The notes beneath the pieces are model-generated. The model did no database searches and was not told the DNA's origin. It saw only the letters and a program-made list of their open reading frames with translations. Position numbers and translations under genes: made by a program. From Candidatus Auribacterota bacterium (GTDB taxonomy: Bacteria > Auribacterota > JAFGBW01 > JAFGJP01): a stretch of 37,487 nucleotides of DNA. The stretch covers positions 1 to 37,487 of the forward strand of contig JAGLFH010000017.1 of the NCBI GenBank assembly GCA_023144635.1, in the 5' to 3' direction. The number at the start of each line of letters is the position of its first letter. The first letter of the stretch is position 1. Positions 26,936 through 34,551 of the stretch are shown piece by piece.

Positions 26936-28036
26936 CTATTTTTGCGCATAAAATTCCTTGATCATATCACATACATACAAAATATCATCTTTTGATAAAC
27001 CGCAATGTACCGGCAAACAAAGACCAGTTGCATTCAGCTTATTTGTAACTGGGAAATCATTTTCATTATAGCCAAGATAATTGAAGCATGGCTGCCTGTG
27101 CAAAGGATAAAAGAATCCTCTAATTTGAATTCCACGATCATCTAAATATGACATCAACTGGCTTGGATCCTTTACTTTTATGCTTGCCCGAAAAGGAACA
27201 ATATTAGAATACTCAGCTTTTTTTTGAAACTCGATCTCCGGCATTCCTTCCAAAAGCTCTTTATAAGTACTAAGGTGATTTGATTTGATTTTTTCAATAT
27301 TTCGAAATTTCTTTAATTGAGCAACTCCCACGGCAGATTGTAAATCTGTTACTCTAAAATTCATACCCATTTCTTCGTGAATAAAAGACCCACTACTTAA
27401 TCTGCCTTGATTACGCAAATATCTCAAGTTATCATACACTGCGTCACTGTTTGTTAATATAACCGCGCCTTCACCGGTCGTGACGGTTTTATCCGCAAAA
27501 AATGAAATAGTACCTACATCACCAATAGTCCCCGTGTGGCTGCCTTTATAAAAAACGCCATACCCCTGAGCAGCATCCTCAACAATCTTTAGTTGATGTT
27601 TTTTTGCTAATTTAAGAATAGGATCCATATCCGCTGATTGGCCATATACATGCACAGGCATAATAGCTTTTGTCCTGGGGGTAATTAGTCCTTCAATTTT
27701 CTCAACATCTATATTGAAAGTACTTTCATCAACATCTATAAATACAGGCTTACCACCCGCAAAAACAACACTGGATCCTGAAGCATTAAATGTGAAATCA
27801 GGAACAATAACCTCATCATCAGCTTTAATGCCGACAGCCTTTAGCGCCAGATATAAAGCTAACGTTCCGTTGTTAGTTAACAGAGCATGTTTTGAACCTG
27901 TAAATTCCTTAATTATACTTAAGAACTCCTTAGAAAATGGCCCCTCTGTAAGCCATTTGTTTTCTATAACTTTAATTAAATTATTCAACTCTTCCTGTCC
28001 GACATAAGGTTCTATCTGTGTAACTCTATAAGCCAT
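26936..28036 (-). CDS. DegT/DnrJ/EryC1-type sugar aminotransferase (perosamine-synthase-like)
   Basis: A 366-residue PLP enzyme. It opens with IEPYVGQEEL and has NNGTLALYLAL, VPDFTFNASG, EDAAQGYG with the cofactor-contacting Asp (about 154), and FFADKTVTTGEGAVI with the Schiff-base Lys near 183. The KTxTTGEG block and NFRVTDLQSAVGVAQL resemble GDP-perosamine synthases, which aminate C4 of GDP-4-keto-6-deoxymannose, the substrate also used by Fcl-type enzymes. That substrate choice is inference. The ATG at 28036 is chosen over 28060 because GGAGGTG lies six bases before it. A GNAT acetyltransferase nearby could acetylate the new amine. Confidence 0.85.
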   Translation of the reverse strand: MAYRVTQIEPYVGQEELNNLIKVIENKWLTEGPFSKEFLSIIKEFTGSKHALLTNNGTLALYLALKAVGIKADDEVIVPDFTFNASGSSVVFAGGKPVFIDVDESTFNIDVEKIEGLITPRTKAIMPVHVYGQSADMDPILKLAKKHQLKIVEDAAQGYGVFYKGSHTGTIGDVGTISFFADKTVTTGEGAVILTNSDAVYDNLRYLRNQGRLSSGSFIHEEMGMNFRVTDLQSAVGVAQLKKFRNIEKIKSNHLSTYKELLEGMPEIEFQKKAEYSNIVPFRASIKVKDPSQLMSYLDDRGIQIRGFFYPLHRQPCFNYLGYNENDFPVTNKLNATGLCLPVHCGLSKDDILYVCDMIKEFYAQK

Positions 28037-28042
28037 TACATT

Positions 28043-28049
28043 CACCTCC
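28043..28049 (-). promoter_or_regulatory. Strong ribosome binding site fixing the aminotransferase start
   Basis: GGAGGTG on the minus strand, six bases before ATG 28036; it argues against the ATG at 28060. The rest of 28037-28144 (108 bases) shows no gene and only weak promoter-like words. Confidence 0.75.
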
Positions 28050-28144
28050 AAAGCATCCATATTTTTGTAACATTCTCATAATTGGAACATATCATAAACG
28101 ACAAAAGATAGTAAATTGACAATCATGAACGGCAACTTTTCTAT

Positions 28145-28672
28145 TTACTTGTCACGTTCTTGAAGAATAGGTGTTTTTACAGGCCATGGTATTTTTAGCC
28201 TTGGGTCATTCCACTTGATAACATATTGTTTATCAACATCAAAATATTCATCTTTATATGCAAGTTTATAATGAAAAGTCGCATTTTCACTAATAACCAA
28301 ATATCCATTGACAAAGTTCGGCGGAACCAGTACTTGCTTTTTATTCTTATCATTTAGAATCCAAAAATCCCATTTCAAGTATGTTTCAGATTCTGGCCTG
28401 TTATCAACAACAACTTCGTAAATTTCTCCATGTATACATGAAATTAATTTCCATGTTTTATTATCACCATGTAACCCTCGCAAAACATCCTTCTTTGACT
28501 CTGCAAATTTATCATGTATAAATTTGACGTTATCTGGCAAAAACGTTTTGTATAAATCTTCAGTATAAGTTGTAAAAATTGTTCCTCTGTGATCAACACC
28601 TACTGACGGCTTAATTATTATCACTTCCGGGAACACTTCAGATTTTTCTACTGTAATCTTTTTATAAGACAT
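28145..28672 (-). CDS. RmlC-type cupin epimerase (heptose-epimerase-like)
   Basis: A 175-residue cupin, normal length for dTDP-4-dehydrorhamnose 3,5-epimerase relatives. Visible landmarks: DHRGTIF (27-33), LRGLHGDNKTWKL with the catalytic His of the RGLH motif, VLVPPNFVNGYLV, and FHYKLAY with the likely catalytic Tyr; a WNDPRLKIPWP end block is typical. The spacing and the HGDxKTxKL wording look to me closer to the Campylobacter GDP-heptose C3/C5 epimerases (MlghB/DdahB type) than to RmlC itself. That is recalled similarity, not a search result. A partner reductase of the Fcl type exists at 3746-4693. GGAGA lies six bases before the ATG. Confidence 0.78.
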   Translation of the reverse strand: MSYKKITVEKSEVFPEVIIIKPSVGVDHRGTIFTTYTEDLYKTFLPDNVKFIHDKFAESKKDVLRGLHGDNKTWKLISCIHGEIYEVVVDNRPESETYLKWDFWILNDKNKKQVLVPPNFVNGYLVISENATFHYKLAYKDEYFDVDKQYVIKWNDPRLKIPWPVKTPILQERDK

Positions 28673-28715
28673 AAAATATCTCCTATTTTAAAAACATTGT
28701 AAACTTTCGCAAAAT

Positions 28716-29357
28716 CTATTTAACTGCTTCTAAATTAAGACTAACAGAAACCCCATCTTCTCCAATTGCCAGCTTCTTATTTGCCCAATCACTAAAATTA
28801 TGATACTGAGCTTTTTGCGGATCCCATTCAAAAACTTCTTTAAAACCAGCTTCCTTCAATAGACGTGAAAGATATTCCTTATTAAAAACAGAAAAATGAA
28901 AATTAGATTCGTAGCCCTGCCCACCCATCAAAGCTGGAGCTATAACTTCAATATTGCTGTGGTTCTTGTGATAGCAATCAACTATTTTATCAAAATCCGG
29001 CACCGTCAGTCTTAAAATACCTTTCTTTTTTAATACTCTTCTCCACTCAATGAGAACTTCCAATAGCTTTGTTCTTGAAATATGCTCTAAAACCATACAA
29101 GCATAAATTAAATCGGCACTATTATCACAAAATTCAGATAAATCTGTTATATCGCTGATACAATGCACATGAGAAAATGGTCTTGTATCTATATTAACAT
29201 ATTCAGGAGAATTTATTTCTCCACATCCAAGATGCAATAATACTTTTCCGTCTTTATTTATAGGTAACTTAGGTTTCAAAAAAAATCGCTTTGTATAGTT
29301 CAATCTTAATCTAATAAATGATTTAAGATTTTTTAATATATTTTTCATCATCTGCAT
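28716..29357 (-). CDS. SAM-dependent methyltransferase
   Basis: A 213-residue protein. A basic N-terminal stretch (about 30 residues) precedes LLHLGCGEINSPEYVNID (motif I and II), ADLIYACMVLEHI and LKKKGILRLTVPDFDKI. The LHLGCG...YVNID wording is common in methyltransferases of capsule and LPS clusters. The C-terminal residues include SNFHFSVFNKEYLSRLLKEAGF, the usual acceptor-side end. The substrate is unknown. The ATG has AAAGG seven bases upstream, and the gene lies 10 bases after the GNAT stop. Confidence 0.82.
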   Translation of the reverse strand: MQMMKNILKNLKSFIRLRLNYTKRFFLKPKLPINKDGKVLLHLGCGEINSPEYVNIDTRPFSHVHCISDITDLSEFCDNSADLIYACMVLEHISRTKLLEVLIEWRRVLKKKGILRLTVPDFDKIVDCYHKNHSNIEVIAPALMGGQGYESNFHFSVFNKEYLSRLLKEAGFKEVFEWDPQKAQYHNFSDWANKKLAIGEDGVSVSLNLEAVK

Positions 29358-29367
29358 ATATTAACCT

Positions 29368-29889
29368 TTATTGATTATTCTTTTTCCCTAGTATTTTTCT
29401 TATTATTTTTTTAGGACTAAATGAATCTTTTATATAAAAAATAAATGGTAGAAACCAACATATTAATTTACCTCTAATGTTAAATGAAGCACACATCCAT
29501 ATTCTTGTTCTTTTCTTTAAAAATACACTAAAACCGTATTTTTTATACAAATGAATAGCTGCAGCATATTTGCCATTATCAAATGTTTTTAAAATAATAA
29601 AGTTATAATGCACACTTGCATACTCCATTTCTCTGCGCATTAACTTATTACCTATATCTTTACCTTGGTAACTCTCTTTTACTACAAGGAATAATGCAGG
29701 AAAAAGCTTAGAAGTTCTCCACAGGCCGACCACACCAGCTATTTTATTATCAACCCGCTCAATGGCGACAAATTCTGATTTTAAGACTAAATCAATATCA
29801 AACTGGGCAAGTTTCTTTTCTTCATTCAGGGAACTAAAGAAATCTTTAAGTTCCTCTATGTTTTTTTGTTCTAATAAGATTTTATTCAT
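29368..29889 (-). CDS. GNAT-family N-acetyltransferase
   Basis: A 173-residue acyltransferase. The central motif A region reads LFLVVKESYQGKDIGNKLM, with the Q-G-K-D-I-G acyl-CoA phosphate loop, and the C-terminal motif B is HLYKKYGFSVFLKKR. The last ~40 residues are hydrophobic-basic, an extra beyond the core fold that may touch the membrane. Family role: transfer of an acetyl group from acetyl-CoA to an amine. With a sugar aminotransferase nearby, N-acetylation of a 4-amino sugar is plausible. I start at ATG 29889, since AAGGA lies ten bases before it; the longer option at 29940 overlaps the upstream gene and lacks a site. Confidence 0.78.
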   Translation of the reverse strand: MNKILLEQKNIEELKDFFSSLNEEKKLAQFDIDLVLKSEFVAIERVDNKIAGVVGLWRTSKLFPALFLVVKESYQGKDIGNKLMRREMEYASVHYNFIILKTFDNGKYAAAIHLYKKYGFSVFLKKRTRIWMCASFNIRGKLICWFLPFIFYIKDSFSPKKIIRKILGKKNNQ

Positions 29890-29899
29890 TCCACATTTT

Positions 29900-29904
29900 T
29901 CCTT
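29900..29904 (-). promoter_or_regulatory. Ribosome binding site fixing the GNAT start
   Basis: AAGGA on the minus strand, ten bases before ATG 29889 and overlapping the upstream stop codon. It favours the shorter 173-residue protein. Confidence 0.5.
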
Positions 29905-30688
29905 ATTGCTGAAAGCATTCTTTATTTTTAACATATTCATAATGCTTTCTGATCACAACAACAGGAATTCTTGATAAATTACATATTTTTGCCATTGACA
30001 ACCGATGGCTTCCTCCCTTTTCATGCAAATAGTTGCCATCACGATCTATCGACACTAAAATTTCATTGGGATAGTATAATTCCTTCTTCTTATTTTGAAT
30101 ATCTTGACTCAATTCATTTTGGCTTAAATATTTACCGTTTTTTATATCTGAAAGTGCATCAGTAAGTATTTTAAAATGATTATCAAGCTCATTTTGGGAT
30201 CTGCACCAATAGGCATTTCCCCAATCTTTATCTTCAACAGCTGCTTTCATTCTTTTATATTGTGCTGTCTCTTTGAGCGGAATGTTATCCTCATAAATCT
30301 CTTTTATAGTATCATGCAACTTAAACGGCTTTTTTTTTAAGTCCCAATCACCTGACTGAATATAGGGAACAATACCTCCCTTTGATTGATATTTAATCTC
30401 ATTGGGATTCATATAGATTGTTTTTAAAACATGTAAACTAAGATGCTTTCCTAACCACAAACATCTTTCTTTTCCAAGAAATAGATTGTATTTGCATTTA
30501 AACTTGAAGACCGAAAAGACCAAAGAGAAGACTAATCGCTCACCTAATAATTTGCAAAATATATAAGTAGAATAATCTCTTATAATTTTGGGCAACTTAA
30601 TATAAATTATTTTGATGCCTTTAATAACTGTTGCACTCATTCCTTCATTAGAGAATGATATCCTTATTTTTTTTAACAAACTCCTCAT
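29903..30688 (-). CDS. Unassigned protein with ParB-like C-terminal motif
   Basis: A 261-residue soluble protein without an assigned enzyme family. The C-terminal third contains ILVSIDRDGNYLHEKGGSHRLSMAKICN followed by IPVVVIRKHY. The G-G-x-H-R-L-x-x-A pattern after a short beta strand resembles the phosphate-binding loop of ParB/sulfiredoxin-fold domains (GxHR box). The middle has GGIVPYIQSGDWDLKKKPF, a conserved-looking GDWD segment, and the N-terminus is basic with hydrophobic patches. Known ParB-fold members bind or hydrolyse CTP or transfer phosphate, but here the neighbours (GNAT, radical SAM, SGNH, sulfotransferases) make plasmid partition unlikely. Its role is not known to me. No ribosome binding site is evident before the ATG. 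Confidence 0.55.
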   Translation of the reverse strand: MRSLLKKIRISFSNEGMSATVIKGIKIIYIKLPKIIRDYSTYIFCKLLGERLVFSLVFSVFKFKCKYNLFLGKERCLWLGKHLSLHVLKTIYMNPNEIKYQSKGGIVPYIQSGDWDLKKKPFKLHDTIKEIYEDNIPLKETAQYKRMKAAVEDKDWGNAYWCRSQNELDNHFKILTDALSDIKNGKYLSQNELSQDIQNKKKELYYPNEILVSIDRDGNYLHEKGGSHRLSMAKICNLSRIPVVVIRKHYEYVKNKECFQQ

Positions 30689-30745
30689 AATTTGTTTACG
30701 TTTTTCTAATTGCTTAAAATCGTTTTTTCTAACTCCTCTATAACT

Positions 30746-31846
30746 CTATTTGCCCTTAATTGTGCGACGTAACGGTGGAGGCAAAAAGGCTTTTGCTATA
30801 ATACGATTGAGAAAACGCAGCTTGCTCTTCTGAACTAGATGCAGCGCTATGCTGATTTTCTTAGCCTCTCTTGGACTTGCCGAGCGAAAACAGTTTTTAC
30901 ACATCGGAACATCAGAAACATTCCCGCTGAGATGTTTTCTTCTCACTTCTTTATAGCGTTTTCCATTCCATATCTCAGATAAACTTTGCTCAAGAATATT
31001 TCCCATAATGAGCTCTCCATGGTAATCTCGACAACAAGCACTAATTCGGCCATCATAAAGGATGGCAATACTGGACCACAACAATCCACATGGAATTCGC
31101 GGGGTTATGGTAGTACCAAAATCCCCAAAATAGTCTTTAGCGTCAGTTGCTGATAGAGTATTCGGCATCTTGAAATCAATATAACTTGAATCTCGAACAA
31201 ACTTACGAAAGACATCATAAAACATGGAAAGTTCTTCTATATTATCCTCTAATATCATAGAACCTATTCTTACAGGTATCTTTACACCCGCTTTCTCCAT
31301 AGCATCAGAAAGTTTTTCCATGTTTTTTATAAGTCTTTCAAACTTCCCTCCTCGCCTTATCTTTTCATATGTCTCTTTCGTGGCACCATCAACAGAATAA
31401 CGAATTTGTATTGGAGGATATTTTAGTAGGCTTTCAATATGCTGTTCAGTCAGTATTTGACCATTAGTGCTGAGAACTATACCAATACCGTTTTCGTATG
31501 CTATCCTTAGATGATCATTAAACTCTTTATGCACAAAAGGTTCACCAACTGTATGTAAAGCAACTTTTTTAACGCCTATTTTTTTCAACTCCCTTATTAT
31601 CTTTTCATAAAGTTCTATCTTCATATATCCGACTGGTCTCTTAGACAGCTTCGTATCACAAGTTATGCAATTTAAGTTACAGGCATTGGTATTCTCTATC
31701 CAAACTGATGAATATACTTGTTTAAGAGTCGGCTCAGGAACTTTTTCAGATTTTTTGTTACCTAAACTCAGATATGCAAGCATGATCCAATCATGCAAAA
31801 TGGGATATTTTTGTAATCGTTTTTCTAATTTTTTCTTCCAACTCAC
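30746..31846 (-). CDS. Radical SAM / SPASM-domain protein
   Basis: A 366-residue protein beginning with GTG. The radical SAM cluster cysteines are Cys56, Cys60 and Cys63 in NACNLNCITC. A C-terminal SPASM-like region has further cysteines (IPCGLL, ISACCRD, VPMCKNCF) spaced as for one or two auxiliary iron-sulfur clusters. Blocks such as HTVGEPFVHKEF and YSVDGATKETYEKIRRGG are typical. SPASM members modify peptides or carbohydrates (epimerisation, dehydrogenation, C-C bond formation). No precursor peptide is seen nearby, so a sugar or lipid substrate is more likely. It sits 34 bases after the SGNH-type gene. Confidence 0.85.
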   Translation of the reverse strand: MSWKKKLEKRLQKYPILHDWIMLAYLSLGNKKSEKVPEPTLKQVYSSVWIENTNACNLNCITCDTKLSKRPVGYMKIELYEKIIRELKKIGVKKVALHTVGEPFVHKEFNDHLRIAYENGIGIVLSTNGQILTEQHIESLLKYPPIQIRYSVDGATKETYEKIRRGGKFERLIKNMEKLSDAMEKAGVKIPVRIGSMILEDNIEELSMFYDVFRKFVRDSSYIDFKMPNTLSATDAKDYFGDFGTTITPRIPCGLLWSSIAILYDGRISACCRDYHGELIMGNILEQSLSEIWNGKRYKEVRRKHLSGNVSDVPMCKNCFRSASPREAKKISIALHLVQKSKLRFLNRIIAKAFLPPPLRRTIKGK

Positions 31847-31880
31847 AATAATTACCGCCTATAGTATTATGACAATTCTG

Positions 31881-32621
31881 TTATTTAATCTGCTGCTCTT
31901 GCCAAATTTGCTCTTCATACTCACATACTTTATGAAAGATGATATCGTGTCCTTCCTTAGACATATGAATATCCTCTGCAGCACCAACCTTAGAGCTCTC
32001 TTGTAATTCGTTATAAATATCAATAACTTTTACTCCCAGAATAGTAGAAGCTACTTCATCGATAATTTTGTTATAATTAACAATACTTTCCTTGAGGCCG
32101 TACGAATGCTGATAAGTTATTTCCGTCGCTGGAGCAATGTTAGTTACATAAACTCTTGAGCTCTCTACGCTTAATCTTTTTAGTAAATCGCTATAAATGA
32201 TACGAAATTTCTTCGGGTTAGTAAAACGGAATGACATACCCGCTTTAAGTAACTTTCGACGGTTTCTGTGTAGCAAACGAACAATTCGACTTCGTATATT
32301 TTTAGGCACCCTTGTCAGCCAAGTGCGAACACGATAGGGTAATGGACGAGGAGCACAATCTACAACTCCCAATTGAACAATAGCCACATCTATTCTTTTC
32401 GGACCAAGATAAGGCAGAAAAGAATAAAAGTTACTAGTCAGATGTGATATCGTCGCTCCACCCTTTGAGAGTGGCCAAAAAACAGTTTGGCCATATCGCT
32501 CCTGCCACCACTTTCCTATTCTATAAAAATAAGTATCCTCAATAGAAATACTGGATTTATGTCTTGGCAGACTTAATGAATCGCCCAATAATATAGCAAA
32601 AAATGGTTTAGTTTTATCCAT
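31881..32621 (-). CDS. SGNH/GDSL-hydrolase-like protein
   Basis: A 246-residue protein with the SGNH order: GDSLSLPR with nucleophile Ser15 (block I), GGATISH with the block II glycine (54-60), LGVVDCAPRP (84-92) as block III, and DIHMSKEGHD near the end with Asp and His of block V. The usual block III Asn is not found: the segment reads GVVD, a wording I associate with a subgroup in glycan loci. No signal peptide or membrane anchor is seen, so it likely acts in the cytosol as an O-acyl esterase or O-acyltransferase-like enzyme on sugars. It lies 51 bases after the stop of a sulfotransferase gene. Confidence 0.72.
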   Translation of the reverse strand: MDKTKPFFAILLGDSLSLPRHKSSISIEDTYFYRIGKWWQERYGQTVFWPLSKGGATISHLTSNFYSFLPYLGPKRIDVAIVQLGVVDCAPRPLPYRVRTWLTRVPKNIRSRIVRLLHRNRRKLLKAGMSFRFTNPKKFRIIYSDLLKRLSVESSRVYVTNIAPATEITYQHSYGLKESIVNYNKIIDEVASTILGVKVIDIYNELQESSKVGAAEDIHMSKEGHDIIFHKVCEYEEQIWQEQQIK

Positions 32622-32672
32622 AACAGATTATTAAATATCTTCCAATTCTCTCACTTTTTGATTAGCAAACTT

Positions 32673-33599
32673 TCATGGTTCAAGTGTGAACTCATCAAGA
32701 CTGATCCCAACATCTTTGAACTTTTGTCGAAACCTATTTATATCAGTATTATTGAAGTATTTTTTCCATTGCCCAATACTTCCATCTCGAGCAAATTTTC
32801 CTTTGAGGCTCGTAGCAGTAGGATTAACAACACCACCTGCTTCCTCTAATTTTTTCACATTTTTTATAGCTGAATACTGTACAGCTAAATTAACGAGGGA
32901 ATCCCTTGGTTCAACACCAAGCCATCTTAAAATTATTCTTAAGCAAGTTTCTGGATACCTTTTTAAATCTTCATAAGAAATTCTTAGCAGTTTGGCATTT
33001 CCAGCTCTTGCGGCCATACGGTAAGACATGTACATTCTAACATATGAATTAAAACGAAGATCAAGCACCTCGACAGGAGATTTAACTTTAATAGCTCCTT
33101 GGCGATTTTTGTACATATAATAATAGATAGAAACGGCGTAATCTAATGGATTGCGATAGAGGTGAAGTACCGGTGAGTCATCCCAAAATCGAGTTTGGTA
33201 TATTTCATGTGAACGCGCAATATCTTGAAGCCCTAGTAATTCCAGATGTGGTGTAGGCTTCTTGTATTCATCAGGCCATATTGACCCAAACGGCATATTA
33301 CGCACATTCAAGTATGATTTGTACCATCTGTTAGGAAGCATCGAATACATTTCTTCACCAGTAAGTGAACCATCTGAATTACCAGCAGCTAATTTAAGGT
33401 AATTCCCTATCAAAAACTTAGAGTAATGAGTGCCAGATCGTGCAATTGTTCCAAGTATAAGCAGTTGCTTTTTATTCATGTTCAATTGCTTTAAACGATT
33501 TTCATACAGAATATCTACAGAATAAGAGTGTAAATTTCGCATGACTCGTTCAACAGGTTTTGGTAGCACCCTCTTCACAAAAGATTTTATCGCTGACAT
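32673..33599 (-). CDS. Sulfotransferase-family protein (tandem paralogue A)
   Basis: A 308-residue protein. The PAPS 5'-phosphosulfate loop is GTIARSGTHYSKFLIGNYLK (about 50-69), followed downstream by the 3'-phosphate site VLHLYRNPLDYAVSIYYYM with conserved Arg and Asn, and ISYEDLKRYPETCL. A C-terminal GSIGQWKKYF is the usual end segment, where the Gly-x-x-x-x-W-K residues contact PAPS. Clearly related along its length to the next gene (33640-34551), so the pair arose by duplication. Soluble; presumably cytosolic sulfation of glycan hydroxyls. A strong AAGGAG precedes the ATG at eight bases. Confidence 0.85.
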   Translation of the reverse strand: MSAIKSFVKRVLPKPVERVMRNLHSYSVDILYENRLKQLNMNKKQLLILGTIARSGTHYSKFLIGNYLKLAAGNSDGSLTGEEMYSMLPNRWYKSYLNVRNMPFGSIWPDEYKKPTPHLELLGLQDIARSHEIYQTRFWDDSPVLHLYRNPLDYAVSIYYYMYKNRQGAIKVKSPVEVLDLRFNSYVRMYMSYRMAARAGNAKLLRISYEDLKRYPETCLRIILRWLGVEPRDSLVNLAVQYSAIKNVKKLEEAGGVVNPTATSLKGKFARDGSIGQWKKYFNNTDINRFRQKFKDVGISLDEFTLEP

Positions 33600-33639
33600 T
33601 CTTTAGTCTCCTTTACCTCCACAACTAAATTCATGTCCG

Positions 33640-34551
33640 TTACGGCTCCAGAACGAAGTCATAAAGGTCTACTCCAAATCTATTTAATTTATCTTGTACC
33701 AAGCGGACATCTGAACTATTAAAATACTTTTTCCATTGCCCAATACTTCCCTCATTAATACACGTATTTATGAACTCTTCGATTACACTCGGATTAGCTG
33801 GAACAGTGTTATCTCTTTGCCAACGCTCACCGGCACCTATTAACGAAGTAACTTGTTCTGATGAATATTGAACAGCTAAATCAACTTTGTAAGGGTCCGG
33901 TTCAAACCCCAACCATCTGATAATCGTTCTGAGACAGACTTGAGGCTGTCTTGAAAGATCTTCATAGGAGATACTGAGCAATTTTGTATTGCTGTTTGCT
34001 TTAGCTGCAACACAATAGGAAAGATACATTTTTATATAATCCTCGAAATGTTTATTCAAAACTTCTACAGGCCCACTAACTGTTCCGGCAAGATCTTTGT
34101 AGTATTGATATTTAAAAATATATAGAAAAACAGCATAATCAAGAGGATTACGGTACAGATGAAGAACTCTGGAATTTTTCCAGTAAGCTTCCTGATAATC
34201 TATATGTGATCTTGGCATATCATGGAGCCCTAACAGATTTAGCAACGGAGTCGGCTTTTTATAAGGTCGACCCCCTAAATACGCAAGATGCCAACCATTG
34301 GGAAACATATCATCTATATCAAAAGGTCCAGCTGGATTATTAGAACTGTTGTCTAACTGCTTTAGATAATTGGCAAACAGAAATCTCATATAATGAGTTC
34401 CTGTTTTTGTTATGGTCGCAAGGATTAACAATTCCTCTTTTTTAACACCTAAACGCCACAAAAAAGATTCATATCTAAGTTTTCTATAAAGATCAAATAC
34501 CGGACGCATAATCGTTTTTGCGGATTTCTGTTTCTTTCTATTTATTTGCAT
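33640..34551 (-). CDS. Sulfotransferase-family protein (tandem paralogue B)
   Basis: A 303-residue paralogue of the gene at 32673-33599. Shared landmarks include ATITKTGTHYMRFLFANYLK, KKPTPLLNLLGLHDMPRSH, VLHLYRNPLDYAV, ISYEDLSRQPQVCLRTIIRW, GSIGQWKKYF and the terminal FVLEP. The order and identity of these blocks make it a full-length PAPS-dependent sulfotransferase candidate. It differs from A chiefly in the acceptor-side middle region and an insertion near GERWQRDN, so the two probably sulfate different positions. Its start overlaps the end of the PseG-like gene by 14 bases, which ties sulfation to the nonulosonic-acid genes. Confidence 0.85.
   Translation of the reverse strand: MQINRKKQKSAKTIMRPVFDLYRKLRYESFLWRLGVKKEELLILATITKTGTHYMRFLFANYLKQLDNSSNNPAGPFDIDDMFPNGWHLAYLGGRPYKKPTPLLNLLGLHDMPRSHIDYQEAYWKNSRVLHLYRNPLDYAVFLYIFKYQYYKDLAGTVSGPVEVLNKHFEDYIKMYLSYCVAAKANSNTKLLSISYEDLSRQPQVCLRTIIRWLGFEPDPYKVDLAVQYSSEQVTSLIGAGERWQRDNTVPANPSVIEEFINTCINEGSIGQWKKYFNSSDVRLVQDKLNRFGVDLYDFVLEP

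Noticed and set aside
28037..28144. A possible internal promoter before the aminotransferase gene (TTGTCA and TATGAT words on the minus strand).
   Set aside because: The spacing between the words is about 20 bases and the match is weak in AT-rich DNA; not enough to call.
29903..30688. A plasmid partition ParB gene.
   Set aside because: No ParA partner or helix-turn-helix DNA-binding domain is seen, and the gene lies inside a glycan operon.
30746..31846. A RiPP (peptide-modification) system around the SPASM radical SAM gene.
   Set aside because: No small precursor-like frame, leader peptidase or exporter is adjacent; the neighbours are all glycan-type genes.
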